Below, in pieces: positions 51,757 through 63,649 of a stretch of 64,000 bases of DNA. Source of the DNA: Apostichopus japonicus. Its lineage: Eukaryota; Echinodermata; Holothuroidea; Aspidochirotida; Stichopodidae. The notes beneath the pieces are model-generated. The model did not search any database and was not told the DNA's origin. It saw nothing but the letters and a program-made list of their open reading frames with translations. Both the position numbers and the translations under genes were made by a program. Location: positions 12,282,013 to 12,346,012 of the forward strand of contig NC_092577.1 of assembly GCF_037975245.1 (NCBI RefSeq), written 5' to 3'. How positions within the stretch are numbered: position 1 is the stretch's first letter; each line of letters starts with the position of its first letter.

Positions 51757-51895
51757 ATACAAGAATAAGTAAATGTCACAATTTTAAAGTTAGCAATTCA
51801 AACTTCTAGCGAGGAATCTTATGCTAAGCCTTGCAGTTTTTGGTTTCTTAAGTTCATTTGTTATTTTATTTGTCTTCTATCATTCTTATTTTCAG

Positions 51896-52023
51896 TTTAC
51901 GCATCCAAAAGATTGTCCGGGATCCCAGGATTAGACAGTTTGTCCATGATGACATCAAAACATAGGGGAAGCAAGCATTACAAACTTGGCAGAAGGAGGA
52001 GGAACACCATCGATTTATATTAA
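51896..52023 (+). CDS. Secreted peptide precursor, coding exon 2 (amidated peptide and C-terminus)
   Basis: Joined in phase 1 to the exon at 44402-44603 (a|tt makes Ile68), this gives residues 68-109. IYAS is followed by the dibasic cleavage site KR (72-73). The 25-residue peptide LSGIPGLDSLSMMT-SKHRGSKHYKL (74-98) comes next, then Gly99, RRRR (100-103), NTIDLY and stop TAA at 52021. Gly followed by basic residues is the standard signal for prohormone-convertase cleavage and C-terminal amidation, so the product should end in Leu-amide. The peptide has no Cys and a basic C-terminal half with a repeated SKH. The layout of one signal peptide, one spacer and one C-terminal amidated peptide resembles precursors of secretin-type ligands such as PDF- or CRH-like peptides, but I see no convincing sequence match. 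The family is therefore unassigned. Internal Lys/Arg sites (for example HRG) might give shorter forms. Confidence 0.78.
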
Positions 52024-52558
<535 letters not shown>

Positions 52559-53514
52559 GAAACAACAAGTATTGTAATTTATATATACGATACATTATTC
52601 CCAGTGTCTTGTTCGGGCGGCGTGTAAATTTAAAAGCTTATTTCACTTGATCAAAGTACTCAATGATTCTTCACATGATTTCATTTGATATCTCAAGAAA
52701 GGAATAGATCAAATACGAACCAATAATAAAATATTGATAAAGAAAGGAAAAAAAATGGTAATAACAGATGGAGAACGAACTTTTGACGGAAGGTCGGTTT
52801 AAGTGTCTCGCGCAATTAGTTTATAACCTTGTAACTCAGTCATTGCGTCAAAGCAAATATACCGTACACATTGTCTTTTATAGATTGCTTAACACACAGC
52901 TTCAGGCTCGATTTGCTGACATTGAAATCTTTAAGACACACTTTTTATTTTGTCATTAATATTATATTATTGATATAAAAGATTTCATATCAATAAGTAA
53001 TTTTGCATAGCTTTTTATGAAGCGTCTAAAATACTCCGATTCATAGAAACGTATCCACGGTTGAACGGTCATACGATCGGTGGACAACGTAAGTTATTCT
53101 TAGCTGTTAAGGATGCCTCGCTGAGCTAGACGATTAACTTTGCTTTACTTAGCTGTATAAATGGATCTTTCCAGTGGATGAAGCTGCTTACTTAGCGAAA
53201 TTGCTAGAATTTTGTTAAATTGCATAATTTAGGTCAAAACTACACCAAAATAGCATGTTGTATCTCGAAAATGTGAACTTTGTGTAATTTGGTAATATTT
53301 GGTAACAAAAAGAAAGAATGGATGAATTATGTCATGGGAAAATTGTTTTTGAATTTCTTGATATTATTTCAAATCACAGAAAGTCATATTTCTATTATAC
53401 AGAGTTGAACTTCTAAATGCAAAAGACCATTTACAACTTAGCAAACATCTCAAATGCATCAGGTCTCAAAGTTAAATCAACAAAAATGTTTATAATAGCC
53501 AAAGTAAAGCTTTG

Positions 53515-53800
53515 GGATCAGGCGCTTAGCCAAGGGTGGGGGCGAAGGGGGAGACTGCCCCCCCCCTTAAGCATAATTTTTTATCGCTAGTAATTTCAAA
53601 GTAGAAAATGCTTAGATGCAACTTACAAGGCCTGGGAAGTGCCATGTCCAGCGATCAACAAGACACTTTCGGCCACAATTTTCTTGTACGCTTCACGCCA
53701 AATTATGGTGAAGCTACGCTTAGATAGTTTGCATTCAGGCTTCGCCCCTCCCTTGGCAAATTCCTCGCTACGAGTCTGCTTGGGATAACCTCTGCCTGAC
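53515..53800. repeat. Possible interspersed-repeat remnant
   Basis: The stretch starting tcaggcgcttagccaagggt and carrying ggggcgaagggggagactg followed by a C-run is richer in GC than its flanks. It looks like the repeats with G-run/C-run ends found in marine invertebrates. No second copy is in the window, so this rests on composition only. Confidence 0.25.
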
Positions 53801-54164
53801 TAAGAGACGTTTTATAGCCAATCAAAATAGGTTACCCTTGATCAGAGATATCTTAAATCAGTAACAAATCAACTAATAACAGTGTGGACAATTTGTGTCC
53901 TCCCAAGAAGAGTGAAAGAAAGTGTCCACAGAAGATGTTTTCCGGGCCGTCTAAAAATATCATATAAAAAATTCAAAATAGGTGGATGGAATATTTTGTT
54001 TAGTTTTGGGAGGGATGGGGATGGTAGGAGTTCAAAATTTCTCTAAAACTTTTAGTTTACTTTTTATTTTATTTGTCAATTTGTAAAATGTGAACAGTAA
54101 TTTGATAGTTTATAAATAACAATAAAATAAACTAAGAATATCAAAAAGTAAAGAAAAGAATGAA

Positions 54165-54187
54165 ATAAAATAAAATAAAATAAAATA
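54165..54187. repeat. (taaaa)n microsatellite
   Basis: Five units of the pentanucleotide aaaat. Confidence 0.9.
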
Positions 54188-54595
54188 ATTATAGGATCTT
54201 CTTCTCTCCTATGGTTTGACACTATAAGTAAACTAGGTTGTAGAATACAGAAGGTATAACTTAATGGGTTTCTTTTAAAAAATTAAATTCAAAAATACAA
54301 AGATATGTCCTCAATCTGTGTCTCCATTGAAATTCCAAAATATGTTAATCAACATTGCTGTTTGAAGGATCGTTTACTATATAAAATCGATCAAAATCAT
54401 TATTCTCTCAGAGCGTGCATCAGACAAATGTTATGAATTATCCCAAATTAGCGATTTTACTTAACAGCCAAATCATTTCAAGAAATGCGATAACCACTAT
54501 CCTTGAAGCTTAAAGAACCCAAGATTTTTTTATTTTGTTTTAATATTTATTTTGTGTTTTTCATGTACATTCTGTTATTTTATTTCCCTTTGCAG

Positions 54596-54790
54596 GTTTT
54601 ACCGTATTGGAATCCCAATGAACAGAAATTAATAAGTACGGAAGCCACCAACGAACGTGTTAATGACCTACGTTTTATACCATTCAAACAGAAACAAGAC
54701 ATTCCATCAACTCACTAAGAGGGGAACAAAGAAGTTCATTGGAGGCTACCGTGAAGATGATTTTAATAAAGCAATGAATAGATTTTAATA
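54596..54790 (+). other. Possible 3'-terminal exon with poly(A) signal
   Basis: A very good acceptor (tctgttattttatttcccttt-gcag, AG at 54594-54595) precedes about 195 bp ending with AATAAA at 54765-54770. If joined to the donor at 52071 it would be a spliced 3' UTR exon of the peptide gene. One frame is open for 40 codons from the acceptor (VLPYWNPNEQKLISTEAT…, stop at 54716). If exon 1 skipped exon 2 and spliced here directly, only about 12 more residues would be added before a stop. It could also belong to an undetected neighbouring gene. Confidence 0.4.
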
Positions 54791-54799
54791 TTCAACAAG

Positions 54800-57700
54800 T
54801 TTAACCTAAGAAAGCAGAACAAAATCCATTACATGACAAAATTAACTGTTTTTTCTTCTTATTTTTATTGCTCAATAGCATTATTTTGTTTGACAAATTA
54901 TTATCTGTTGAAAAAATGATACTTTTGCATTCGTTCCTTTCAAAAAAAGGGGGGTGGGGGGGCATGAACGAAACATGTTGACGGAATGGTTGGCCTACAT
55001 AAAAAATCAAGACCAAACAAAAGCACTAAATAAGATTTCACCACCGTTATTAAAAAACAATAGTATATTGTGTCTTTATTCGATTCCATTGTTATACGTA
55101 TTGTTTGATGTACAAAATGATGAACAAAACAAAGAAAGAAATCTAGTTGTTGGAAAAACTCTCTCTTGTTTTTTAGAAACAGAAGTATATTGTTAGGAGA
55201 AATGGAATGACGTACACATTTTATTATTAAGAAAACAAATTCTACTAAATATTAAAAGAAACATGGATATTTTTTATTAATTCAAATGTTCAACTTATAT
55301 TATCCAGCTTTTTGTTGCTGTTGCTCTTATTTCTTTCTTTTTTAATTATTGATCACCATGGTAACGGATAACTGTCACCTTCTCACTTCACCTAAGGTCA
55401 ATTCAAAGAATTAATTAAATTGAGAGTAACATTGAAATGCGTTAGTTCAGTCATTGTAGTTATGTTATATGGTGTTATATTGTCTTTTAAAACACATTTT
55501 AAATATGTGACTTAAATGTTACCGATATAGCCAGAAATATGCCAGAATTCAAATAAAGGCTAGTTTAATTCAAACACACACACACACAGGTGTGTTTTAC
55601 ATTCAGACCGAGGACTCCATTGTTCTTTCAATTGTTCAAATCCACGTACCCTAACCTTAACAATACCCTATAACAATAGAATTCTTTCGAGAACGTGGTG
55701 ATTCTTTAGAAATCACATTCGAGGACCTGGAATTCTTTTGTTCAAGTCCTCGGTCAGAATACAAAAACATGTGTACACACGCACACTCAGTCCATTGCAA
55801 TGTCACAAAACACGCCATCTCTCTTTGACATTTCTTAGACTGTTTTTAGATATTTAAATAATAGTGAATTATTTGAAGAGATTGAATCCCCAGGAAATTG
55901 CTTGCATTGGTCAACCTTTAAGAAACAAATGAGTAAGCTTATCTGTGAACAAAAAGGATAAAAGAAATTTGCAAATAGTGCCATAACGACTAGACAATTG
56001 AAGAGGAGAAAAAAGATGAAAAATTAGGGTGAAAATAGCTTCTTAAAATATTTCAATTAATTGTACTATCCATTTTCCATCTTTAGCCATATATAGATAG
56101 ATATACAGATATATGTTCGTGTGTTAGTCAGTAAGTGAACACTTATGGAAAGCCTCCAAAACACGTTAACAGATGGTAGAGTTTACTCCCCCCAATAATT
56201 TCAAAAATACTAATCGGTTTGCAAAATCGATCATTGCGTTTCAAGCTTACGGATTCATCATCATTATCGAGAGCACATCGAAACGGGAAGTAAATTAACT
56301 GCCTAATTAAGACCGTGCACGGCGAGGCTTAATGAGCTTTTGAACGCGAAATCGACTGAAGTAGCGTAACTTTTAGTTCATTTTTAAACTTTCACTGCAG
56401 GCCGGCCACATCGAGAGAGGTTATTCATATATGTTATCGTATGATATATAAGAGTAAATATATTGCTTTGGCATTCGAAAAGGAACTGCGGTTGTATACG
56501 CTTGCGTTGAACAGACTATGATATCCTACAACACATGTGATGGTAGTCAATTCTATACAGCTTATAGTAATAAATCAGATACTTGAAATAAAAATTAAGC
56601 CCCCATGAAACCTTGAAAATAAATAAATAGAAACTATTCGGTCGAGAGTGAGCAAAATACGAACAACCAAATTTAAGGTTATTGAGCTATATAATTATTT
56701 TGACGTTATGTTGTTTGAAAGGTATTTGAAAGTCCTATTTCCTACTGAAACAATTTATTTTGAAAAATTAATCATTTCACTCAGTTATAAAAATAAGGAG
56801 AGTAAAATAATGGTAGTTCTGTTTTGCGAATAAATACGAAACTTTCGTTCTAAATTTCACGAAATGCAGGTTTTTACTGTTCCAACATTTCAAAACGACT
56901 TATATCAAGTTCAAACCGAGCGAAGAAAAAAAAATGTAATAACAATGTTTACTTCACGTGATACAATGTTAAGACAGTAAAAGACATGCCTGCCTCGCTC
57001 TGTTTTAATTATGTTGAACTAGTGAAGCGAACCACTTGTTCAAGAAAAGACACATCATCAATGTGTTAAGTATATGACAAAGAGAGAGATATGCCATATA
57101 AATTATCCTCTTAAAGTGCTTCATCCATCATTAACTTTGTGTGTGTGTACTATACCAACTGATCTATTTTGCTCGCTTGATTTGACTTGTAATTAAATTC
57201 ATGGTTTTAAGATTCAATAAAAGACACAAAAAAACGTTTGATAAATCATCATTGGATTTTAATTGATTGCATAAAAAAATGTCTTAATTGTTGAATTCGA
57301 TTAATTTTTTTCTCCCCTTCTCTTTATGTTTGTGGTTTAGTCATCTATACATGTTAAATGTAACTGCAGCTTATGTAAGTATGATAATCGAAACATGATG
57401 TTTTCCAAAGAATGAAGAACAGCTATATTCGTTTTCGTTGTATTTCTCATATTAGGTTATAGAACTTAGATGAATGACAACTCGCTCGGATATATAAACA
57501 CATTGGATATACTTTCCGGTACAATAAAAGCGAGTATACGGACAATTAAATTTGTATCAATCAATTAAACAAAGTTATATACCATTGGCTATGGAATTGG
57601 GTAATGAGTACATCTGTCAATAAAGTGTCATGCGAGGTTATTGGTTTAGATGAAGGGACAATAATATAAGTGAAATGAATAATTCGCGCACACTAACGAC

Positions 57701-57970
57701 CATCAAATATACCTAAGCATTTGACAATGATATGCTATCTGCGCTAGGCTATGTGCCTATATACAACCACAGCCTAAATGAAGAAGATTTCTTCCTTTCA
57801 GCTTTCATGGCGAGATGCGGAGACATTGAGTTTACAATACAATCGCAAAGGCTGTTGCATATTACAATAATATCGCAATGGCAGTTGCATATTGAAACCA
57901 CATAAATCTATACGCTGGTGAAAACCTTATATGTGTGTTCTTCGCTCGTATATGTGGTCAAACCAGCCGA
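54800..57970. other. Intergenic sequence, no gene seen
   Basis: A G-run lies at 54949-54961 and a (ca)n run at 55574-55588. The stretch around 56220-56410 is less AT-rich and motif-dense but unassigned. Frames at 54954-55196 and 56648-56833 have no recognisable domain. Confidence 0.5.
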
Positions 57971-57972
57971 TT

Positions 57973-58256
57973 CACACAGAGATTACAGTAACTACTGTAA
58001 ATCTAATATCTTTGTAACACAGTAAATACTGAATCGTGCTGACAAATCTGATAAATTGGTAGCAAGTGCTATTAAGTTTACAGTAAGAACTGAGGATATG
58101 TGTTATCACAACAAATCCCAAACAACTGGATTTGTTGGAATTACACATATCCTTAGTTCTTACTGTAATCCTAATAACACATGCTATACACAATCCAGTT
58201 TTTACTGTGGTAAAAAACTGTAAGATTTACAGTAGTAACTGTTTTCTCTATGTGTA
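57973..58256. mobile_element. MITE-like hairpin family 2, copy 2 (near-complete foldback)
   Basis: The left arm (57973-58118, starting acacagagattacagtaact) is inversely repeated in the right arm (58128-58256, ending agtaactgttttctctatgtg) with about 75-80 percent identity, leaving a loop of about 10 nt. Paired inner motifs are tttacagtaagaactgagg / ccttagttcttactgtaat and caacaaatcc / ggatttgttg. The whole 284-bp unit folds on itself. Copy 1 is at 36660-36880. It has no coding capacity. Confidence 0.8.
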
Positions 58257-58269
58257 TCGGATGGTCAAA

Positions 58270-59150
58270 CATTTACACAGTAGAAGTATTACCAACATCA
58301 AATAAGGTGGCATACTCTTATATTAGAGTCTATATCAATCCGCCCGAATGTTCTCCGATAGCTCAGGAAAAGTGTCAAAAAGCAATAGGAGACATGTTAT
58401 CAATCAGGATATGTTTGTTTTTGTGGCTTTCATGTTGAAGAGCATGAATGGTATAGTACATGAAGTACATGTGGTGCACAAAGTGGGTCAATTGAGGCAA
58501 TTTTAGACCACTTTAGGCCTCCCAGGAGCAGCGTACGAAAAAGATTAACTACTGAGTGAAGAGGTTTGTTTACAAGTGACGGAAACTTCAGGCTCTGAAA
58601 GCAGAAAATATGCATGGTCATAATACAGAAAATTTATAATTCCTTGAATGGCCAAGTTCTCAGCTATCCAGTGATGGGTAGCGTTTAGCTAGTGGGAACT
58701 TCTATCTAGACTTATAAACCACATTAATTTTGTGATTTAGTGTGTATGTCAATGGGACTTTTAATGGGCGTATGCCTCCTTCAGACCTTCAGTGTGATAA
58801 ATGTTAACTAGTACCATTTCTATAAAAAATAAAAATAAATCACAAAGTAGATACGCTTTCAAATACCCAATAGCTGATTTTATCGCCATGACGTGCACAT
58901 TATTTCCAAGGTGTGACAGGGTGGAGTTGGGGTGGAACATTCTAACATCAAAAATGACTTAGCAAGGGTAGTTACCAGGCGATATGGCATTGAGTCGTAG
59001 AATTCAACTCCTATGCAGAGGTTAACGGTCCTTACACTGAACAAAAATGAAACTTTAGACGTCAAATGGTACATTCTGAGGCAAATTTAGACTGTAAAAC
59101 AGGTCTATAATTAGACCTTAATGCAAAGTTTGATCTAACATTTTCCTAAC
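58270..59150. other. Intergenic sequence, no gene seen
   Basis: Short frames on both strands (58250-58438, 58430-58621, 58880-59074) have no recognisable domain or splice context. Confidence 0.5.
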
Positions 59151-59156
59151 TGAAGT

Positions 59157-59370
59157 GTCGCCCTCGTCCTCGCCCCCTCGAACCTCGACCCCTCGACCCC
59201 TAGCCCCTAGCCCCTCGCCCCTCGCCACTCGCCCCTCGCCATTGCCACCTCGACCCTCGACCCCTCGACCCCACGCCCTCTCCCTTTTGCCCCACGCTCA
59301 CTCTCCATCGAGCGCCTTCGCCCCTCACCCCTGGGACCTTTCCCCTCCTTGCCCCTCCCCTTGGCGCACG
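59157..59370. repeat. C-rich minisatellite (ccctcg / cccctag type), strand-asymmetric
   Basis: Irregular repetition of 5-7-bp units (cccctcg, acccctcg, cccctag) makes about 210 bp that are more than two-thirds G+C in an otherwise AT-rich window. The complementary strand has many runs of 3-4 G. Pro/Ser/Arg frames across it are artefacts. Confidence 0.88.
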
Positions 59371-59426
59371 ATAAAGTATATGGCAATTATGTATGAAGGG
59401 TTTATGAGATACTATGAGCCTCTGTA

Positions 59427-59515
59427 CATCGTATGTACACTGTACACCGTACACTGTACACACTGTATACTGTACACACTGTACATTGTAGGAGTCCCTG
59501 TACACCGTATGTAAC
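59427..59515. repeat. GTACAC/TGTACA palindromic motif cluster
   Basis: gtacactgtacaccgtacac-type sequence continues for about 85 bp. A smaller cluster of the same motifs lies at 26693-26740. Confidence 0.8.
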
Positions 59516-59605
59516 TGTCGGTATATAGCGTAATACGTGTACCATCAGGAGGAGCGAATTCATGACTGTTTTGTCACCTTTAATAGGTGTTATTGTACAA
59601 CTTCA

Positions 59606-59990
59606 TATCAACTCAATTTCAATTTCTTTATTCCAGTATAAATTACAAAACTTATAAATAAGACACATAATAATGATACATAAAAGACGTAAAAATGTAC
59701 AATCATGAAAGCATGAACAAATAAGAAATAAGATGGAGGATTAGAAGTTTGAAAGATTAAAAGGATTATAACAGAGTTTCTAAGAACCCATTTTGAATAT
59801 AAATGGCTGCTCTGTAGATAAATGAGTTCTTAAAAATCATAAAAATTTGCAAGATATAGTAGGATTTCGTAGATTGTACTTGTTTGTTCTATTGCACAGA
59901 GGGATCAACTCGGAGTGAAGTGGGTGATCTTTAGAACATAAAAGCTTAGACTAAGGTACGTGTGTTAACATAAATGATCTTCTGAAAACA
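59606..59990 (-). pseudogene. Probable LINE 3' end (coding C-terminus remnant and 3' UTR), minus strand
   Basis: On the minus strand the unit ends with ctggaataaagaaattgaaattg, the type of (gaaatt)-rich 3' tail seen on many CR1/L2-like LINEs. Upstream, a short in-frame stretch reads DPLCNRTNKYNLRNPTISC, reminiscent of the Asn/Tyr/Arg-rich C-terminal region of such reverse transcriptases. Stops are frequent and no catalytic part remains. The call rests mainly on the tail. Confidence 0.45.
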
Positions 59991-59999
59991 GTTATGATT

Positions 60000-60815
60000 C
60001 CATTACGACAAATGGTAACTAAACGGTAAAATAAATGACAACAATATATAGAAAATGTCTTTCGTTATCGTCCAGTCAAAAATGGCTGTTACGAGATATC
60101 GATACATATGTAAATTCGGTTTTTGAAGAAAGAAGTCCGCTATAACATATTTCTTTTCAAAATAAAAGGTACTTTTTTCCCTCTATCTGTTCTTAACGAG
60201 GGCGTGGCTTTCTCGCTCATTTGAATGTCACTCGCATGCTATAACAACTCATACATCAACTCAGAAAAACTACTGTAGGTGCAAACCACACGGAAACCAC
60301 AACTAATTAGTTCCGCGATATTGGCTTAAGAATATAAATCCAGAAAGAAGTGATTTTATGGTAGATGACCATGTTCTATCGTCTATTTTTTGCTTCGTTA
60401 TTATTCTCCATTTCTTTGTTTTCCTTTTAATTTGTTTCTATTGAATCACAAATGTATACGGTAATCAAGCTTGAAAATGTATTTTTTTCGCTTTGAATAA
60501 AACATCAGATCAAGAAAGATTTCTAAAAAAATGACTTCTGGAGGGAGGTTGGAAGTATATGAAAAACAGAAAATCATGTCCAGCTATGCATAATTGATAT
60601 GGAAAATACAACGAGTGCGGGTCATTTTGTTGACGACATACAGTACTATGTCACTCATCCCTTAGGCGAATCTAATCGTCACCATCAATGATAAAATCTT
60701 ATACACATTTTAAACTCATTTTGGAATCGTAGTTATAATTTGAAAAGTAATAACCGTTGTGAATTTTCTCCTGGGCATTATACATTAGCCGCGAAGGCCG
60801 TTACCAACTCAACCA
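60000..60815. other. Intergenic sequence, no gene seen
   Basis: AT-rich, without recognisable exons or repeats. Confidence 0.5.
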
Positions 60816-60821
60816 TATAGA

Positions 60822-61052
60822 TAGCTCAGTGGTTGACGCCAGTGCCTTCCAATCATAAGGTCCAGAGTTTGAGTCACTCCAAGATAAATGTATGTCGTCC
60901 AGTTACAGAGTTGTTGACAATTAACAATTCATAATCATGGACGTTAAAATATGAATCTAAATTGACTTCAATCAGCTTGCGGCTTTGATATGTCAATGAT
61001 GGCTTCTTCGCGAGTTCCTGCTTGCAGGAGGATCTAAAATACATACATATGG
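60822..61052 (+). mobile_element. tRNA-derived SINE, family A, copy 2
   Basis: Matches 2753-2973 at about 85 percent by eye: A-box tagctcagtgg at 60822-60832, a degraded B-box gagtttgagtc, body tgtatgtcgtccagttacag, and 3' end gcaggaggatctaaaatacatacata. It contains a 40-bp stretch absent from copy 1 (around 60984-61018). No clear target-site duplication is visible. The B-box change suggests an inactive copy. Confidence 0.82.
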
Positions 61053-61059
61053 TTAAGAA

Positions 61060-62035
61060 AAAGAAAACAAGCTTACGGTTTACTTTGCATTTTGTACACT
61101 TTAAAAACTGCATTTCAGTGTTTTGATATTTACTACAAATTGTTATGCAGCTACACATGAGATAAGTTGTAAGTTACGCCTTAGTCCACCAACGTCGCAC
61201 CAAGGATGAAAAAGGTTATCGTAATGTTTAAAATGCCAACTAAATTACAAAAAAAACTTACAATACAAAAGGCATTTATAGGACATGAAGTATGTATTGA
61301 TGGATGGGACAGTTAAATTACATACCCATTATAGGAAGTTAAACAAATGTTGTAGTGTATACATCTCTTATGGGATAAACATCTTACCAGTAAACAAATT
61401 AATTTGCAGTGCCATTAAACATAAAAAAAATGAATCATAGTTTTAGGTCTCTATACATCTCTCGCTCTCTTCACCTCTCTCCATCTCGGAACGTCGGTCG
61501 ATCCATGACATCATTAAGTAGAACGGATAGCTTATTTAAGGTGTCATATGCACGTGCTGTGAATTATGAAATCTCATTATTACACAAACAAAGACACAAG
61601 AATAAACTAAATAATAAATACTAAATAATAATAAAACATCAATCAGTACTATATAGTGCAACACATAATTAATTATCGTCGAGTACCCTGGTTTAGTCTT
61701 CTAAAAAAGAATGGACATGTATGAATATGACATTAATTTGTGTCACCTTAAATGGGTTACAAATATTAACCTTTGTTTTAGTACAAAGAAAAAATCAAAT
61801 AATATAATTCCAATTAGAAATAATTTTGAACATTTTGAAGAACTTTTTTTCGTTTCTCTACATTGCGGAGAAACAGCTGAAGTTATTGATATAAGAAGCT
61901 AACATAAGAAAATTGTTACTGGTAAAGTCATGATTTAGAATATGCCTTTCAAATTTACATATTCGTTTAACATATATTTAATCATTAATTTTCGTAAGGA
62001 AAAAACACATCGGGAGATTTGCTGGTACACTTCAA
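61060..62035. other. Intergenic sequence, no gene seen
   Basis: Short frames at 60874-61158 (minus), 61409-61624 and 61711-61902 carry no recognisable domain. Confidence 0.5.
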
Positions 62036-62036
62036 T

Positions 62037-62300
62037 CACAAATCACAATCATAATCATATTTATGATCATAATCATATTCATAATCATAATCATAATCAT
62101 AATTAATCATAATCATAATCGTAATCGTAATCATATCCATTATCATCATACTCATAATCGTAATCGTAATCATAATCATAACCATAATAATCATAACCAT
62201 AATAATCATAACCATAATAATCATAACCATAATAATCATAACCATAATAATCATAATCATTATAATCATAATCATATTCATAATCATAATCATAATTATG
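62037..62300. repeat. (aatcat)n-type satellite with 15-bp higher-order units
   Basis: aatcat and aatcgt units run over about 260 bp. Within it, the 15-bp unit accataataatcata occurs about five times in register (62177-62250). His/Asn-rich and Met/Ile-rich frames on the two strands are artefacts. Confidence 0.92.
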
Positions 62301-62404
62301 CTATCATACAACATCCATGTAAATACGACGATGATTTCACAAGTTATATCGGTCGTTATAGCATAATGAATTCATATGTACGATTGAAATTAAATCACAT
62401 ATAA

Positions 62405-63640
62405 GTTATAACAATATTTATATTTATCAAACTAACAATACGTATTGGTCTTATCAGTTAGATTAACGCAGTACATAATCTTTAAATTCAGTTCATAACA
62501 TTGATCCGCGCATTGTGCATAAAATGCTGCACACGTTCTCGAAACATCATCATCGTATGCCACTGATCAAAATTACAGAACACAAAAACGCATTTAGTAA
62601 AAATTATGAATTATTATAAAACTGATCATGCGATAGAGCTTGACAGAAAGAGTTACTCGGAGATTTTCTGCTACGCTAGATAGACTCACCACCTCATTCG
62701 TTTCTGCTGATGGATCATGGTCACCGCTGACATTTTGCCACTTATACTTGCCACTGGCGCCTGGTCGATAACCGTTTACAATCAGCCGTAAATATCTTGC
62801 TATTTTAGCAATTAAATACTCATTTGATATTTTAGATGTGCAAAGGGCGTGTAAAACAGATACGTCAACTGACTACTGGTGGTGGAAATATGTAAGCCAT
62901 CTAATATTTCTTGGATTGCGAAAGGCGTTAAGATTAATCTAGGAGACTTTAACGGATAGAAACCTAAAACACGGTAAGTTGATTGGTCAAGTCATTGAAA
63001 GGAAACCGCTGAAGTGTTCTTCTTCATAAGGCATTTAGACCAGTGGTAAAAAAAGGAAAAACGGCAAATAATGGATCGCATTAGTTTTAAAAAACTCTTT
63101 GTCACATATTGTCCATTCTGGCGTGCCACAATATTGGTTTGATAAATCAATCTTCATCTGGTTGCTAAGGGGCATTCGTCATCATGATTTTTAACTCACC
63201 ATCAATCACATACGACTGTCATTGTGTACGCTCGGTTAACCAGAACGGTTGTAGTGGGAGACATATACAAAGTTAGATGGGTTTTGACATCGCACCGAGT
63301 TGTGGAGCCATACGGAGAAATAAGAAAATGAAACTAATAATATTAACTCCGAAGTGCTCTAATACAAGACCGATGTTTCGGATGGGTTAAGTCAATTTAT
63401 TGAGACCACCAGAGGTTCTTAACGCCAGTGTCCGATGTACAACTCGTCGCAATAAAGTAGAAGGAGAATGAATAACATTGACACTTCCCATGAACTTAAC
63501 CTATAAGATAGTCTTATGTAATGCACACTAATTCCAAACAACGTTTTGGAAAGTCGATTAGGAAATAATACACCCGTGATATGACGTTCATCCTACAAAC
63601 TTGTACAATGGCAGTCATAAAGAACGAAAGTATAACCCGA
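62405..63640. other. Intergenic sequence, no gene seen
   Basis: No supported exon, repeat or RNA gene was found by eye. Confidence 0.5.
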
Positions 63641-63649
63641 TATAAGGAC

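Larger units (their letters stand above)
44604..51895 (+). other. Phase-1 intron of the peptide gene, 7,292 nt
   Basis: The donor is gtaagt at 44604. The acceptor is attcttattttcag at 51882-51895, with a pyrimidine-rich lead. It contains a 188-codon minus-strand open frame (45546-46112), an exon-like open frame at 47414-47623, T-runs near 47992-48009, the palindrome at 50201-50250, a C-run at 51217-51228 followed by (aat)n to 51251, and (TA)n at 51624-51754. No other coding exon in a compatible phase was found by eye. Confidence 0.6.

Noticed and set aside
59155-59514. Pro-rich 119-codon frame and its antisense 101-codon Gly/Arg-rich frame
   Set aside because: Both come from the C-rich minisatellite and the GTACAC cluster. 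Open frames on both strands reflect the lack of stops in GC-rich repeats.
60874-61158. 94-codon minus-strand frame
   Set aside because: Its C-terminal half is the antisense of SINE family A copy 2; the remainder has no recognisable domain.
62036-62404. Met/Ile-rich and His/Asn-rich frames on opposite strands
   Set aside because: Translations of the aatcat satellite.
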